Part shown: positions 35,492-44,323 of the stretch, in pieces
Layout of the letters: each line of letters opens with the position of its first letter
Numbering within the stretch: position 1 is the stretch's first letter
Assembly (NCBI GenBank): GCA_030148335.1
Contig: JASBTQ010000001.1
Coordinates: forward strand, 25,793 to 89,792
Source of the DNA: Allomuricauda sp.
Lineage (GTDB): Bacteria; Bacteroidota; Bacteroidia; Flavobacteriales; Flavobacteriaceae
Direction: 5' to 3'
Length of the DNA: 64,000 nucleotides
Notes under the pieces: generated by a model
Database searches by the model: none
Told to the model about the DNA's origin: nothing
What the model saw: only the letters and a program-made list of their open reading frames with translations
Program-made: the position numbers and the translations under genes

Positions 35492-36160
35492 ATGAAACAG
35501 ACTATTTTTTTTACCGCCTTTTGTTTGCTATTATCATCCGGGCATCTATCTGCCCAAGATAAATTTTATCCACCCACAGTTGAAATTTCAGACCATACAC
35601 TATCCAGGTTTTTGACCGAACTCACCTTGGCCGTTGGCAAAAAGGACAAGGATTTTATCCTGAAGCACATGGATCCCAACGTAAAGAGCAGTTTTGGAGG
35701 TGGTGATGGTGGTATAGAGGAATTCAAGACGTATTGGGACTTTGAAAAGGACAACACCAAATTCTGGGACGAACTGGAAAGTATTCTTTTAATTGGATGG
35801 CCCAAATATGAAAAAGGCTCGGAAAGTTATAGCATACCATATACATTTGATCATTGGCCCGATTATTTTGATTCTTATGAACATTACTTGGTCATCGGCA
35901 CCAATGTGAATGTCCGCAGCGCACCCAATACGGAAAACTCCAAAGTATTGGGCCAACTCAATTACCAAATTGTCAAACAAAACAATAGCGTTCAACAGGA
36001 TCCTGATGATAAATATCAATGGAGCAACATCAGTACATTGGATGGCAAGTTGACCGGGTACGTTTATGAAAAATACCTTGTCTCCGCATTCGGGTATAGG
36101 ATGGTATTTACCAAAACCAAAAATGGATGGGTCATATCCAGTTTTTTAGCAGGTGATTAA
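35492..36160 (+). CDS. Secreted protein with SH3b domain
   Basis: The start at 35492 gives a clear signal peptide (MKQTIFFTAFCLLLSSGHLSAQ) and a 222-residue precursor; the earlier in-frame ATG at 35459 lies before the promoter box. The mature protein has an N-terminal region resembling those with DFILKHMDPNVKSSFGG, and a bacterial SH3 domain near residues 135-190 (VIGTNVNVRSAPNTENSKVL, then SNISTLDGKLTGYVYEKYL). Such domains often bind peptidoglycan. Function is unknown. It is followed by the operator of the next gene. Confidence 0.8.
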   Translation: MKQTIFFTAFCLLLSSGHLSAQDKFYPPTVEISDHTLSRFLTELTLAVGKKDKDFILKHMDPNVKSSFGGGDGGIEEFKTYWDFEKDNTKFWDELESILLIGWPKYEKGSESYSIPYTFDHWPDYFDSYEHYLVIGTNVNVRSAPNTENSKVLGQLNYQIVKQNNSVQQDPDDKYQWSNISTLDGKLTGYVYEKYLVSAFGYRMVFTKTKNGWVISSFLAGD

Positions 36161-36194
36161 GTGGCACAAACATGAAAAAAATTTTAAAGAAGCC

Positions 36195-36263
36195 CATCCG
36201 TCAATTGAAAACAGGCATTGGTCAATTCAACGGTCTGGCTTTGTCCCCATTTCCTTTTCTTTG
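36195..36263 (+). promoter_or_regulatory. 21-bp-period direct-repeat operator, copy 4
   Basis: CATCCGTCAAT starts at 36195 and the divergent copy CATTGGTCAAT at 36216 (period 21). The best -7 candidate, TTTCTTTG (36256-36263), starts 40 bases after the second repeat. It is 22 kb from the other three copies, which supports a true regulon rather than local duplication. Confidence 0.6.
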
Positions 36264-36282
36264 GACATCTGAATCATAAGCG

Positions 36283-36942
36283 ATGAGCCGGTCTGCCCGA
36301 AATGTACTTTACCGCTTTGCCATCTTCATTTCCATAGTGGCAAACACGCAATGCTCATCCATCCATCCCAAAATGAGCGAAATGAATGCTACTGCCAAAG
36401 AAATCAGCCATCTTGGAAAGAAACGCATTGTACAAATGGCCAAGATCCTTATCCTGGAGAATAGTGGTGAAAACGTACCTGATAGTTATGACGCCCGAGT
36501 GTTTTCCAATGACAGTTCGGTGATTGTCCTATTTGACCTGCCCATCCATTTTGCGGTCAAGAACACTGCCTTTTATTATGGGTCCACCGTTGATATGATT
36601 TCGAAAACCTTTAGCTATATTCCTATCATAAACACGGAGACCCAAATAGATGCTTTCAAGCACTTCCCTTTCTACGAACCGTCCAAAGAGGACATGAAAA
36701 CCATTGAATTTATATTGGGCGGGACAACATCGTTCAGAAAACATAGGGAATTGCTGAACGAAAAAGATGAAACGATGACCATCATCGAAACCGACACCTT
36801 TTATGATGTTGAAGTCCGATCCCCATCACAAAGTAGTCGATACAAAGTGGACAAGCGTACAGGAGTGTCTTCGGAACATCGACACCGACACATCAAAACC
36901 GAATCACTTTCGGAACAGGGTTATGTGGAGATCATAAAATGA
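36283..36942 (+). CDS. Exported hypothetical protein behind copy-4 operator
   Basis: The 219-residue product has a hydrophobic N-terminal segment (LYRFAIFISIVANTQCSS) that looks like a signal sequence; the Cys is in a lipobox-like place, but Gln before it is unusual, so lipidation is uncertain. The remainder is mixed alpha/beta with no motif I recognise; it ends in a His/Lys-rich stretch (SSEHRHRHIKTES) near 195-207. Control by the same direct-repeat operator as the three collagen-like lipoproteins is the main clue, pointing to a shared envelope response. Confidence 0.75.
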   Translation: MSRSARNVLYRFAIFISIVANTQCSSIHPKMSEMNATAKEISHLGKKRIVQMAKILILENSGENVPDSYDARVFSNDSSVIVLFDLPIHFAVKNTAFYYGSTVDMISKTFSYIPIINTETQIDAFKHFPFYEPSKEDMKTIEFILGGTTSFRKHRELLNEKDETMTIIETDTFYDVEVRSPSQSSRYKVDKRTGVSSEHRHRHIKTESLSEQGYVEIIK

Positions 36943-36958
36943 CAGACTTGGGCCGGAA

Positions 36959-37294
36959 CTATTTTTTCAGCTCCAGTTTTTCCGCAAAATAATCGCAGAA
37001 ATCCCTCATGGTGGCCGTCATTTTATCGTCCTGTGTGGCCTTCATGAAGGTATCGGTCATAGTCACCAAGGTCTGGTGGAAAAAGATTTTCATCTCGTCC
37101 ACCGGCATATCCTTGGTCCAAAGGTCTATTTTAAGGGATTCCTTGTTCTTGCTGTCCCAAACGGACAACATCATGGCCTTTGCATCTTCCTCTTGCACAC
37201 CACCATCCTGGGCAGACCATTTCAATTCTTCGGGAACCCGGTTCTCATCAAGTCCAACTGTCAATTTTATTTCTGAAGTATGTACTACCGCCAT
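36959..37294 (-). CDS. gldC: Gliding motility protein GldC
   Basis: The 111-residue protein matches GldC along its length (HTSEIKLTVGLDENRVPEEL near 5-24, DLWTKDMPVDEMKIFFHQTL near 57-76). In Flavobacterium johnsoniae GldC supports gliding together with GldB, but it is also found in non-gliding relatives. It directly follows gldB with no spacer and converges on the exported protein gene. Confidence 0.92.
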   Translation of the reverse strand: MAVVHTSEIKLTVGLDENRVPEELKWSAQDGGVQEEDAKAMMLSVWDSKNKESLKIDLWTKDMPVDEMKIFFHQTLVTMTDTFMKATQDDKMTATMRDFCDYFAEKLELKK

Positions 37295-38284
37295 TTACTT
37301 TCTTGGTTTATAGTTTGATTCTTTTAGGATCTCATCCGCCGGCATATCCAAAAGCTGTCGGAGTCCCACCTCATTTTTTTCCATAAAGGCCCTGACAATC
37401 TGCCAACCCACATATCTCCCCAGCCTTCCTGGGGATTCATTGTCCAGTTCCAGGCCAAATTTGGAAAACGGTGCGGGGTCCAAAAACTTTCGGTCCAGTT
37501 GGGAATCCGTACTGTAGAGCAGGTCCCGCTCCACAAAATATTTCCACATCTGTTCCTCATTCGCCATGGCCCAGTCCATTTCTTCTTGGGTATAGCCTAT
37601 TTTTTGGGCATCCGTACTAAGGGGAAGCAACCTGTCCTTTATATACAGTTCCTTGCCGTAATGCACCATCCTCGAAAGAAACGTCCGGTTTCTGGGATAG
37701 GCAAGCACCCTTTTGGAAAAAGCACTGGCCACATCGGAAACAAGGAATTGCTTGTCCAGTCCTTCCGATATGTATTGCTGTATACCTCCATAAAAACGGT
37801 GGTCCGATCCCAAGTAATTGTCCAGACCGATCAGCAGAAGGGTATCTGTCAATATGATGCGGTCCTCATACCTCACATCCGAAGTGAGCGTGACCACTTT
37901 GGGCACCTCAAACTCCGGGAAATAATATTTGATATGCTGAAAAAGGGATTCCAACGATTCAGCTTCCTCCTCAAAGTCCCCAAAGGTCTTGTCCACCTCC
38001 TCGGACAGTTCAATCTGAAGGGTATCGGACAATTTTGCCTCCCAAATGCTATCGGGGAATTGTTCGGGGAAGAGGTAAGGGTATTTTTTCTTCAATTGGG
38101 GAATGCCCTCAGGGGTGGCCTGGGCAAACTCGCGGTCAAATCGGGAAATCTGGAGTTCAATGGGCACTTTTGCAATCTCCTGCTCTGTTTTATCTGTTTT
38201 TTTACAAGAAAAAAAAGAAAGAAAAATCCATAAAACCAAACACAAAGGTGCCTGTTTCGCAAAGTATTTGAACAACCTCTTCAT
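37295..38284 (-). CDS. gldB: Gliding motility lipoprotein GldB
   Basis: I chose the ATG at 38284, giving 329 residues with the signal LVLWIFLSFFSC (lipid Cys near residue 22); an upstream in-frame start at 38377 adds 31 unrelated residues and lies above the promoter box. The mature region shows the GldB pattern (ISRFDREFAQATPEGIPQLK, then LLIGLDNYLGSDHRFYGGIQ and QYISEGLD) that resembles secreted zinc-peptidase-like folds. GldB is essential for gliding in F. johnsoniae. It is paired with gldC and divergent from nadE. Confidence 0.93.
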   Translation of the reverse strand: MKRLFKYFAKQAPLCLVLWIFLSFFSCKKTDKTEQEIAKVPIELQISRFDREFAQATPEGIPQLKKKYPYLFPEQFPDSIWEAKLSDTLQIELSEEVDKTFGDFEEEAESLESLFQHIKYYFPEFEVPKVVTLTSDVRYEDRIILTDTLLLIGLDNYLGSDHRFYGGIQQYISEGLDKQFLVSDVASAFSKRVLAYPRNRTFLSRMVHYGKELYIKDRLLPLSTDAQKIGYTQEEMDWAMANEEQMWKYFVERDLLYSTDSQLDRKFLDPAPFSKFGLELDNESPGRLGRYVGWQIVRAFMEKNEVGLRQLLDMPADEILKESNYKPRK

Positions 38285-38317
38285 TTTTATGGGCGCAGGG
38301 TTTAAATTTACAGGGAA

Positions 38318-38325
38318 CAAAGGTA
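38318..38325 (-). promoter_or_regulatory. gldB -7 promoter box
   Basis: CAAAGGTA on the + strand reads TACCTTTG on the minus strand (TAnnTTTG), 33 bases before the chosen gldB ATG. Confidence 0.6.
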
Positions 38326-38350
38326 ATTTATTGAAAACAAAAAGTAAGAT

Positions 38351-39139
38351 ATGCAAACAGAAAAGGTAATAGCCCACATTGTGGATTGGTTGAAAGCGTA
38401 TGCCACCAATGCCAAATGCAAAGGTTTTGTAATCGGGGTTTCAGGAGGAATCGATTCTGCCGTCACTTCAACACTTTGCGCCAAGACAGGGCTGGATCTT
38501 TTGTGTTTGGAGATGCCTATACACCAAGCTGAAAGCCAGGTCACCCGTGCCGACCGCCATATTGATTGGTTGATGGAGAACTTTCCGAATGTGTCCCGAC
38601 AGCCTGTGGACCTCACTCCTGTGTTCGACAGCCTTGTGACCGCCTTTCCCAAAGTGCAGAACGAAGAGGAACGGTTCATGTCGCTTGCCAATACTAGGGC
38701 CCGATTGCGGATGACCACACTCTATTATTTTGCCGCCCTGAAGGGATACTTGGTAGCTGGAACAGGGAACAAAGTAGAGGATTTTGGCGTCGGTTTCTAT
38801 ACCAAATATGGAGATGGAGGGGTGGATCTTAGCCCCATTGCGGACTTGGTGAAGACCGAAGTATATGAAGTTGGAAGAGTGCTGGGTGTCAACCAAGACA
38901 TTATGGAAGCCGCGCCCACCGACGGCCTCTGGGGGGACAGCAGAACGGATGAGGACCAAATCGGGGCATCCTACCCAGAATTGGAGTGGGCCATGGAAAT
39001 GGATGGGGCAGGAAAAACGATTGACGATTTCTCTGACAGGAAAAAGGAAGTATTCGCTATATACAAAAGGTACAATACTGCAAACACACATAAGATGGTT
39101 CCTATCCCCATTTGTGAGGTTCCAGCCCGCTTGAAATGA
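38351..39139 (+). CDS. nadE: NH3-dependent NAD+ synthetase
   Basis: NadE makes NAD+ from deamido-NAD+, ATP and ammonia in the cytoplasm. The 262-residue protein lacks the glutaminase domain, so it should depend on free ammonia. It shows the PP-loop GVSGGIDSAVTS near 28-39, TRARLRMTTLYYFAA near 116-130, GTGNKVEDFGVGFYTKYGDG near 137-156 and DGLWGDSRTDEDQIG near 192-206. It is divergent from gldB, with 66 bases between the start codons. Confidence 0.95.
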   Translation: MQTEKVIAHIVDWLKAYATNAKCKGFVIGVSGGIDSAVTSTLCAKTGLDLLCLEMPIHQAESQVTRADRHIDWLMENFPNVSRQPVDLTPVFDSLVTAFPKVQNEEERFMSLANTRARLRMTTLYYFAALKGYLVAGTGNKVEDFGVGFYTKYGDGGVDLSPIADLVKTEVYEVGRVLGVNQDIMEAAPTDGLWGDSRTDEDQIGASYPELEWAMEMDGAGKTIDDFSDRKKEVFAIYKRYNTANTHKMVPIPICEVPARLK

Positions 39140-39173
39140 CCTTTTGACGCAGAAAACCCAGTTTAAGACGAAA

Positions 39174-39198
39174 AAAACCATAGAAAAACTATGGTTTT
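39174..39198 (+). terminator. nadE terminator
   Basis: AAAACCATAG/CTATGGTTTT forms a 10-bp stem with a five-A loop, 34 bases after the stop codon. Confidence 0.7.
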
Positions 39199-39300
39199 AA
39201 GAAAAAAAATACAATTTTACGCCATCAAATTGTTATCTTGCCCGCTATACCGTGCAGGTAATCAGTCACTAACTAACAAAAAAACTAAACTCAAAACCGA

Positions 39301-39930
39301 ATGATAAAGGTATTGATCGCTGACAACCATCCTGTAGTAAGGCTTGGTATTAAACAGGTGCTTGAATCTAGCTCAGATATTGAAATCATTGCAGACGTCT
39401 CCACTACATCAGAGCTTTTTGAAACATTGAAAAAAATGACCCCGGACGTGGTCATTTTGGAAATGGATATCCCAGAAATCAACGGGATTGCCACTCTAAG
39501 AAAGATGAAATTGGAATTCCCTGACATCAAAACCCTGATGTACAGTGGTCAATCAGAAGATGTGTACGCCCTGAGCACCATTCGTGCCGGAGCTTACGGC
39601 TATCTATCCAAAACTGCTGACCTGGATTACATCATTTCTGCGGTGAGAAAAGTGAGCGACGGCAATATGTTCATTACCAATGAGCTGGCACAACGTCTAG
39701 CCTTTGACGAAGGCACCCAAAAACCACGAAGGTTCTTCAGAAAACTGTCCTCAAGGGAAGTTGAGGTACTAAAACTTTTGGCCAGTGGAAAAAGAAACAA
39801 GGAAGTCGCCGAAGGACTCAATTTGAACGAAAAAACAGTGAGCACCTACAAGGCCCGTTTGATGAAAAAATTGAATGTGGACAACTTGGTGGATCTGTTG
39901 CAACAGGCCAAGGCCCTGGAACTCTATTGA
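39301..39930 (+). CDS. NarL/LuxR-type response regulator with Glu at the phosphorylation site
   Basis: The 209-residue protein has a receiver domain (about 1-120) and a C-terminal LuxR helix-turn-helix (LSSREVEVLKLLASGKRNKEVAEGL near 144-168, KTVSTYKARLMKKL near 174-187). In the receiver, VVILEMDIP places Glu54 where the phosphorylated Asp is expected, and the acidic pair is Asp8-Asn9 (ADNHP) instead of Asp-Asp. Lys104 in LSKTA is kept. It may therefore work without phosphorylation or be permanently active. No histidine kinase gene is adjacent. Confidence 0.9.
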   Translation: MIKVLIADNHPVVRLGIKQVLESSSDIEIIADVSTTSELFETLKKMTPDVVILEMDIPEINGIATLRKMKLEFPDIKTLMYSGQSEDVYALSTIRAGAYGYLSKTADLDYIISAVRKVSDGNMFITNELAQRLAFDEGTQKPRRFFRKLSSREVEVLKLLASGKRNKEVAEGLNLNEKTVSTYKARLMKKLNVDNLVDLLQQAKALELY

Positions 39931-39959
39931 AAATACCCAACCAAACCAACTAAAGTAAG

Positions 39960-39993
39960 TCCCGGACAGTTTTCACTTTCCGGGATTTTTTTA
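39960..39993. terminator. Terminator between response regulator and dnaG
   Basis: TCCCGGA (39960-39966) pairs with TCCGGGA (39979-39985) and is followed by seven Ts. It serves the rightward gene and may also stop dnaG transcripts. Confidence 0.8.
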
Positions 39994-39998
39994 TCCCA

Positions 39999-41972
39999 TT
40001 ATGAAAGGACCCTGTTCAGTTTTGCATTCAACAACTTGTTCAACTGCAGGTAGTTGACTATTTCTTCTAAAATTTCAGTATGGTCCCCGTTGCTCTCCTG
40101 CGTCCTTTCCTGTAGTTTCTGGATGCGGTTCTTGATCAGATTGCACCTTAGTGTAAGAATTGTTTCCCCCACCAACTGGGCCACGCCCAATTTTTTCGCC
40201 TTGGGATAAATCTCACGGCGTTCCCAATCATGCAGGATATACTGCTCTTCTTCCATTAAAATGGATGACACCTCTGGCACAACGTCCTGGTCCAGTTCGG
40301 CCAAGAAAGTGTTCAACGAAAATTCCTCGTTCTCGTTCAAGCTTTCTATCAATTTGTAATAGATGTTTTTGAACTGTCCGTTGGTGAGTTCAATCTCATC
40401 CTCTTGAAGATCCAAAAAAACCTTTTCATATACCTTGGCCTCAACAATTTCAGGTTCCAGCACCAACTCCCCAGACTCATTTTCCTTGAGCACCAGGTCT
40501 TCAAATTCCTGCTTTTGGTTTCCGTATAGCAACAGTACCTCAATGATCTTGCGCTCCAGTTCGTACTGCACATCCACCTTTTCCACCACAGTGTCATTTT
40601 TGACCACCTCAAAGGCTTTCTGCTCCTCCTTGATCTTCTTGGAGGCATCGACCATTCCTTTTTTATCGATCTGGGCCAAGGTGTTGTACAGCACCTCCTC
40701 TGAAATCTGCATGATCTTGGCGCACTCCTGCACATAGATCTCTTTTTGTATCCGATCGGGTATCTTGCTTATACTGTTCACGATATCCCTTACCGTATCT
40801 GCCCTTTTGATGGGGTCGTTGGCTGCTTCTTTGGCCAGCAAAGAAGTCTTGAACTGAATAAAATCCTTCGCATTTTCCTCTAAATAGAGCACTAGGTCCT
40901 CGTAGGTATTGTTCTTGGCAAAACTATCCGGATCCTCGCCTTCTGGAAAAGTACACACCTTTACGTTCATTCCCTGCTCCAAGATCAGGTCGATACCACG
41001 GAGCGAAGCACGCAACCCGGCCGCATCCCCATCAAAAAGCACGGTGATGTTCTTGGTAAGCCTGTTGATCAACCGTATCTGTTCCGGGGTCAGGGCCGTA
41101 CCACTGGAAGAGACCACGTTCTCGACGCCCTTCTGGTACATTTGGATGACATCCGTGTAGCCTTCCACCAAATAGCAATTGTCCTCCTTCGCAATGGCCT
41201 GCTTGGCAAAATAGATGCCATAGAGCACCTTGCTTTTATGGTAGATATCGCTTTCGGGCGAATTGAGGTACTTGGCGGCTTTTTTGTCATTGACCAGAAT
41301 CCTTCCGCCAAAACCCAACACCCGTCCACTCATGGAATGGATGGGAAACATGACCCTTCCCTTGAAACGATCGAACCGTTTGACCTCTCCATTAGTTTGT
41401 TCCTTGACAATGGTAAGTCCTGTCTTTTCCAGAAACTCCAATTGGTAGCCTTGGTCCAAAGCAGTTTGGGTATAGGCTTCCCACTCGTCCAAGCTATATC
41501 CGAGCCCAAATTTTTTGATGGTCTCATCAGTAAATCCACGCTCTTTGAAATAGCTTAGGCCAATGGCCTTTCCCGGTCCCGACTCCCAGAGGATCTGTGC
41601 AAAATATTTTTGTGCATGTTCAGAGACAAGGTACATGCTTTCCCGCTCATTGGCCTGTTCCTTTTCCTCACTGGTCTGCTCCGTCTCCTCTATCTCGATA
41701 TTGTACTTTTTGGCCAAGTATTTGATCGCTTCGGGATAGGTAAAATGCTCGTGTTCCATCAAAAAGGCCACCACATTGCCTCCTTTTCCACTACTGAAAT
41801 CCTTCCAGATCTGCTTGACAGGGGACACCATAAAACTCGGGGTGCGCTCGTCCGTAAAAGGACTGAGTCCCTTAAAATTGGACCCCGACTTCTTCAACTG
41901 CACAAAATCCCCGATCACCTCCTCCAATCGGGCGGTCTCATATACTTGGTCTATGGTGGTTTTTGAAATCAA
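39999..41972 (-). CDS. dnaG: DNA primase without zinc ligands
   Basis: Primase makes RNA primers at the replication fork. I place the start at TTG 41972, giving MISKTTIDQVYETARLEEVI, the usual family N-terminus (about 657 residues); TTG 41978 is also possible, and the ATG at 42050 adds 26 unlike residues. TOPRIM parts are clear: LVEGYTDVIQMYQKGVENVV and LFDGDAAGLRASLRGIDL. The N-terminal zinc-ribbon fold is present (GLSPFTDERTPSF, KDFSSGKGGNVVAF), but all four ligands (Cys, His, Cys, Cys) are Ser37, Thr40, Asp58 and Ser61. The C-terminal helicase-binding region is about 190 residues. Confidence 0.93.
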   Translation of the reverse strand: MISKTTIDQVYETARLEEVIGDFVQLKKSGSNFKGLSPFTDERTPSFMVSPVKQIWKDFSSGKGGNVVAFLMEHEHFTYPEAIKYLAKKYNIEIEETEQTSEEKEQANERESMYLVSEHAQKYFAQILWESGPGKAIGLSYFKERGFTDETIKKFGLGYSLDEWEAYTQTALDQGYQLEFLEKTGLTIVKEQTNGEVKRFDRFKGRVMFPIHSMSGRVLGFGGRILVNDKKAAKYLNSPESDIYHKSKVLYGIYFAKQAIAKEDNCYLVEGYTDVIQMYQKGVENVVSSSGTALTPEQIRLINRLTKNITVLFDGDAAGLRASLRGIDLILEQGMNVKVCTFPEGEDPDSFAKNNTYEDLVLYLEENAKDFIQFKTSLLAKEAANDPIKRADTVRDIVNSISKIPDRIQKEIYVQECAKIMQISEEVLYNTLAQIDKKGMVDASKKIKEEQKAFEVVKNDTVVEKVDVQYELERKIIEVLLLYGNQKQEFEDLVLKENESGELVLEPEIVEAKVYEKVFLDLQEDEIELTNGQFKNIYYKLIESLNENEEFSLNTFLAELDQDVVPEVSSILMEEEQYILHDWERREIYPKAKKLGVAQLVGETILTLRCNLIKNRIQKLQERTQESNGDHTEILEEIVNYLQLNKLLNAKLNRVLS

Positions 41973-42118
41973 GGACAATGCGTTAAAATGATTGTTAAAG
42001 GTAAATAAAAACAAAGATTTGGTGAATCTGGTACCAACATTCCCTTTCAAGATTTCTTATCTTAGATGTCCATTATTTTATATCCCTTTGGGATCTTGCT
42101 AAAACACAGAAAGAGATT

Positions 42119-43957
42119 ATGATATTTAAAAGATTAGGGAAGTTAGCCGTTTTGGGCGTTTTTTCATTGGGAATAGCCTTTAACGTCCATTCCCAAATGG
42201 CAGAGAAAGCAGCACCTATCTATGAAAATGGGGAGGCACAAGAGGTCGAAGTTTTTTCCGACCCCAGCAAATGGATACGCCACGATCTTTGGGTGGAAAC
42301 CGAGTTTGATTCCGACGGTGACGGAAAATTGGATCGGATGCATGTGGATGTCACCCGCCCCGAACAGACCGAGACCGAGGGCCTGAAACTTCCAGTCATC
42401 TATGAATCCAGCCCTTATTATGCCGGAACTGCCGGATTGGCCGATGGTGTTATGTGGGACGTAAAACACGAATTGGGCGAATCCGGAAAACCCCGAAACC
42501 ATCCGGAAGTGACCCGGGTTGGGGAACGACCCATCATTTCCAACTCCCAAATAAGGACGTGGGTCCCACGCGGATATGTCGTGGTACATTCTTCCTCGCC
42601 CGGCACCGGACTTTCCGACGGGGCTCCGACCGTTGGTGGCGACAATGAGTCCCTGGCACCCAAAGCGGTCATCGACTGGTTGTGCGGCAGGGCAAAAGGT
42701 TATACCGAACGTGATGGCAATACAGAAGTGAAAGCCTATTGGTCCACGGGCAAGGTGGGCATGACGGGGACTTCGTATAATGGCACCCTGCCCCTGGCGG
42801 CTGCCACAACGGGGGTGGAAGGACTGGAGGCCATCATCCCCATTGCCCCGAACACTTCGTACTATCACTACTATCGCTCCAATGGACTGGTACGCTCGCC
42901 CGGTGGGTATTTAGGAGAGGACATTGATGTGCTCTACGATTTCATCCACAGTGGTGATGAATCCAAAAGGGCCAGGAACAACAAGGTTGTCCGCGACACG
43001 GAGATGAAGAACGGACAGGACCGCATCACCGGGGATTATAATGATTTTTGGGCCGGACGGGACTATCTCAACGATATGGGGCCCATGAAGGCCGCGCTGT
43101 TGATGTCGCACGGGTTCAACGACTGGAACGTGATGCCCGAACACAGCTACCGTATTTATGATAAGGCCCGTGAGAAAGGATTACCGGTTCAGATCTATTA
43201 CCATCAAAATGGACACGGTGGCCCACCTCCCATTTCCATGATGAACCGCTGGTTCACCAAATACTTGCATGGTGTTGACAATGGAGTGGAAAACGACCCA
43301 AAAGCCTGGATTGTTCGGGAAGATGACAAAATGGAAAACCCGACATCCTATGAGGACTACCCCAATCCGAAAGCCTCTGATGTCACCTTATTTTTGACCA
43401 AAGGGTCACCGGAAAAAGGACAGCTCTCCACTTCCAAACCGCAAAAACAGGGAACGGAAAGCTTGGTGGACAATTATTCTTTCTCGGGATCCAGTTTGGC
43501 GCAGGCCGAGGTGACCAACCATAGATTGATCTACGTGACACCTCCCCTTTCCGAGGATGTGCACATTTCGGGCATTCCCAAGATCAAGATCAAACTGACG
43601 AGCAGCAAGCCTGCGGCCAATCTCTCCGTATGGTTGGTGTCCTTACCTTGGAGCGAAGGCCGCAGCACCAATATCACCGACAACATCATTACCCGCGGTT
43701 GGGCCGATCCGCAGAATCATAAATCCCTTACCGAAAGTGAGCCTTTAGTTCCCAACAAATTCTATGAAATGGAGTTTGGATTGATGCCGGATGACCAAAT
43801 CATTCCAAAAGGACAGCAAATTGGCTTGATGATCTTCTCCAGTGACAAGGAATTCACCCTGTGGCCCGAACCGGGCACGGAACTGACCGTGGATTTGGAC
43901 GGAACACAGCTTGTTCTTCCTGTGGTGGGAGGAAAAATTCCGGTTGCAAGCCCTTAA
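42119..43957 (+). CDS. Secreted S15-family Xaa-Pro dipeptidyl-peptidase-like hydrolase
   Basis: The 612-residue protein has a signal peptide (MIFKRLGKLAVLGVFSLG...HSQ) and the CocE/PepX fold. The nucleophile is in GKVGMTGTSYNGTLPLAA near 212-229, the acid in LMSHGFNDWNVMPEHSYR near 327-344, and His in YYHQNGHGGPPP near 359-370. The C-terminal half is the jelly-roll domain typical of X-Pro dipeptidyl-peptidase. It should act in the periplasm or outside the cell on proline-containing peptides; other ester or amide substrates are possible. A small gene follows 55 bases later. Confidence 0.9.
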   Translation: MIFKRLGKLAVLGVFSLGIAFNVHSQMAEKAAPIYENGEAQEVEVFSDPSKWIRHDLWVETEFDSDGDGKLDRMHVDVTRPEQTETEGLKLPVIYESSPYYAGTAGLADGVMWDVKHELGESGKPRNHPEVTRVGERPIISNSQIRTWVPRGYVVVHSSSPGTGLSDGAPTVGGDNESLAPKAVIDWLCGRAKGYTERDGNTEVKAYWSTGKVGMTGTSYNGTLPLAAATTGVEGLEAIIPIAPNTSYYHYYRSNGLVRSPGGYLGEDIDVLYDFIHSGDESKRARNNKVVRDTEMKNGQDRITGDYNDFWAGRDYLNDMGPMKAALLMSHGFNDWNVMPEHSYRIYDKAREKGLPVQIYYHQNGHGGPPPISMMNRWFTKYLHGVDNGVENDPKAWIVREDDKMENPTSYEDYPNPKASDVTLFLTKGSPEKGQLSTSKPQKQGTESLVDNYSFSGSSLAQAEVTNHRLIYVTPPLSEDVHISGIPKIKIKLTSSKPAANLSVWLVSLPWSEGRSTNITDNIITRGWADPQNHKSLTESEPLVPNKFYEMEFGLMPDDQIIPKGQQIGLMIFSSDKEFTLWPEPGTELTVDLDGTQLVLPVVGGKIPVASP

Positions 43958-44012
43958 ATTATCAGGGATATGTTTAAAGGAAACCCGATGACAATGAAAT
44001 AACTGGACAACA

Positions 44013-44321
44013 ATGGACAAACACAGTTTTGATACCCTTTCCGAAGCCGTAAACACCTTGACCAAAGAAGGGTATATAGAAGATTTTGAAGCTGGGTACA
44101 ACTGCATCAAGGCACTGTATTCCAAAAAGGAATACCAACCCCATGAATTGAAAATTACAGCTTCGTATCGTTTTGAGGGGATGACCAATCCCGAGGACCA
44201 AGCTACCGTGTTCACCATAGAGGCCACTGATGGCATCAAGGGTACCCTGGTCATGTCCTATAGTGCGGAGCATAACCAAAATGAGGAGCTCATCAAAAAA
44301 ATTCCTTTTGCGAAGGATTGA
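44013..44321 (+). CDS. Small conserved Bacteroidota protein
   Basis: The 102-residue acidic protein has the pattern TLSEAVNTLTKEGYIEDFE near 8-26 and ITASYRFEGMTNPEDQATVF near 48-67. Similar proteins are often labelled phosphoribosylpyrophosphate synthetase in databases, but the length is about a third of that enzyme and no PRPP-binding loop is present, so I do not assign that function. It converges with the 2OG-oxygenase gene, with only 2 bases between them. Confidence 0.75.
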   Translation: MDKHSFDTLSEAVNTLTKEGYIEDFEAGYNCIKALYSKKEYQPHELKITASYRFEGMTNPEDQATVFTIEATDGIKGTLVMSYSAEHNQNEELIKKIPFAKD

Positions 44322-44323
44322 TT

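Noticed and set aside
38285..38377. ATG at 38377 as the gldB start
   Set aside because: It lies upstream of the -7 box and adds a segment before the lipoprotein signal that would block export.
42000..42050. ATG start for dnaG at 42050
   Set aside because: It adds 26 residues unlike any primase N-terminus; the conserved start MISKTTID begins at the TTG further down.
44013..44321. Phosphoribosylpyrophosphate synthetase
   Set aside because: The 102-residue protein is far too short and lacks the PRPP-binding motif; the label seems to be a database error.
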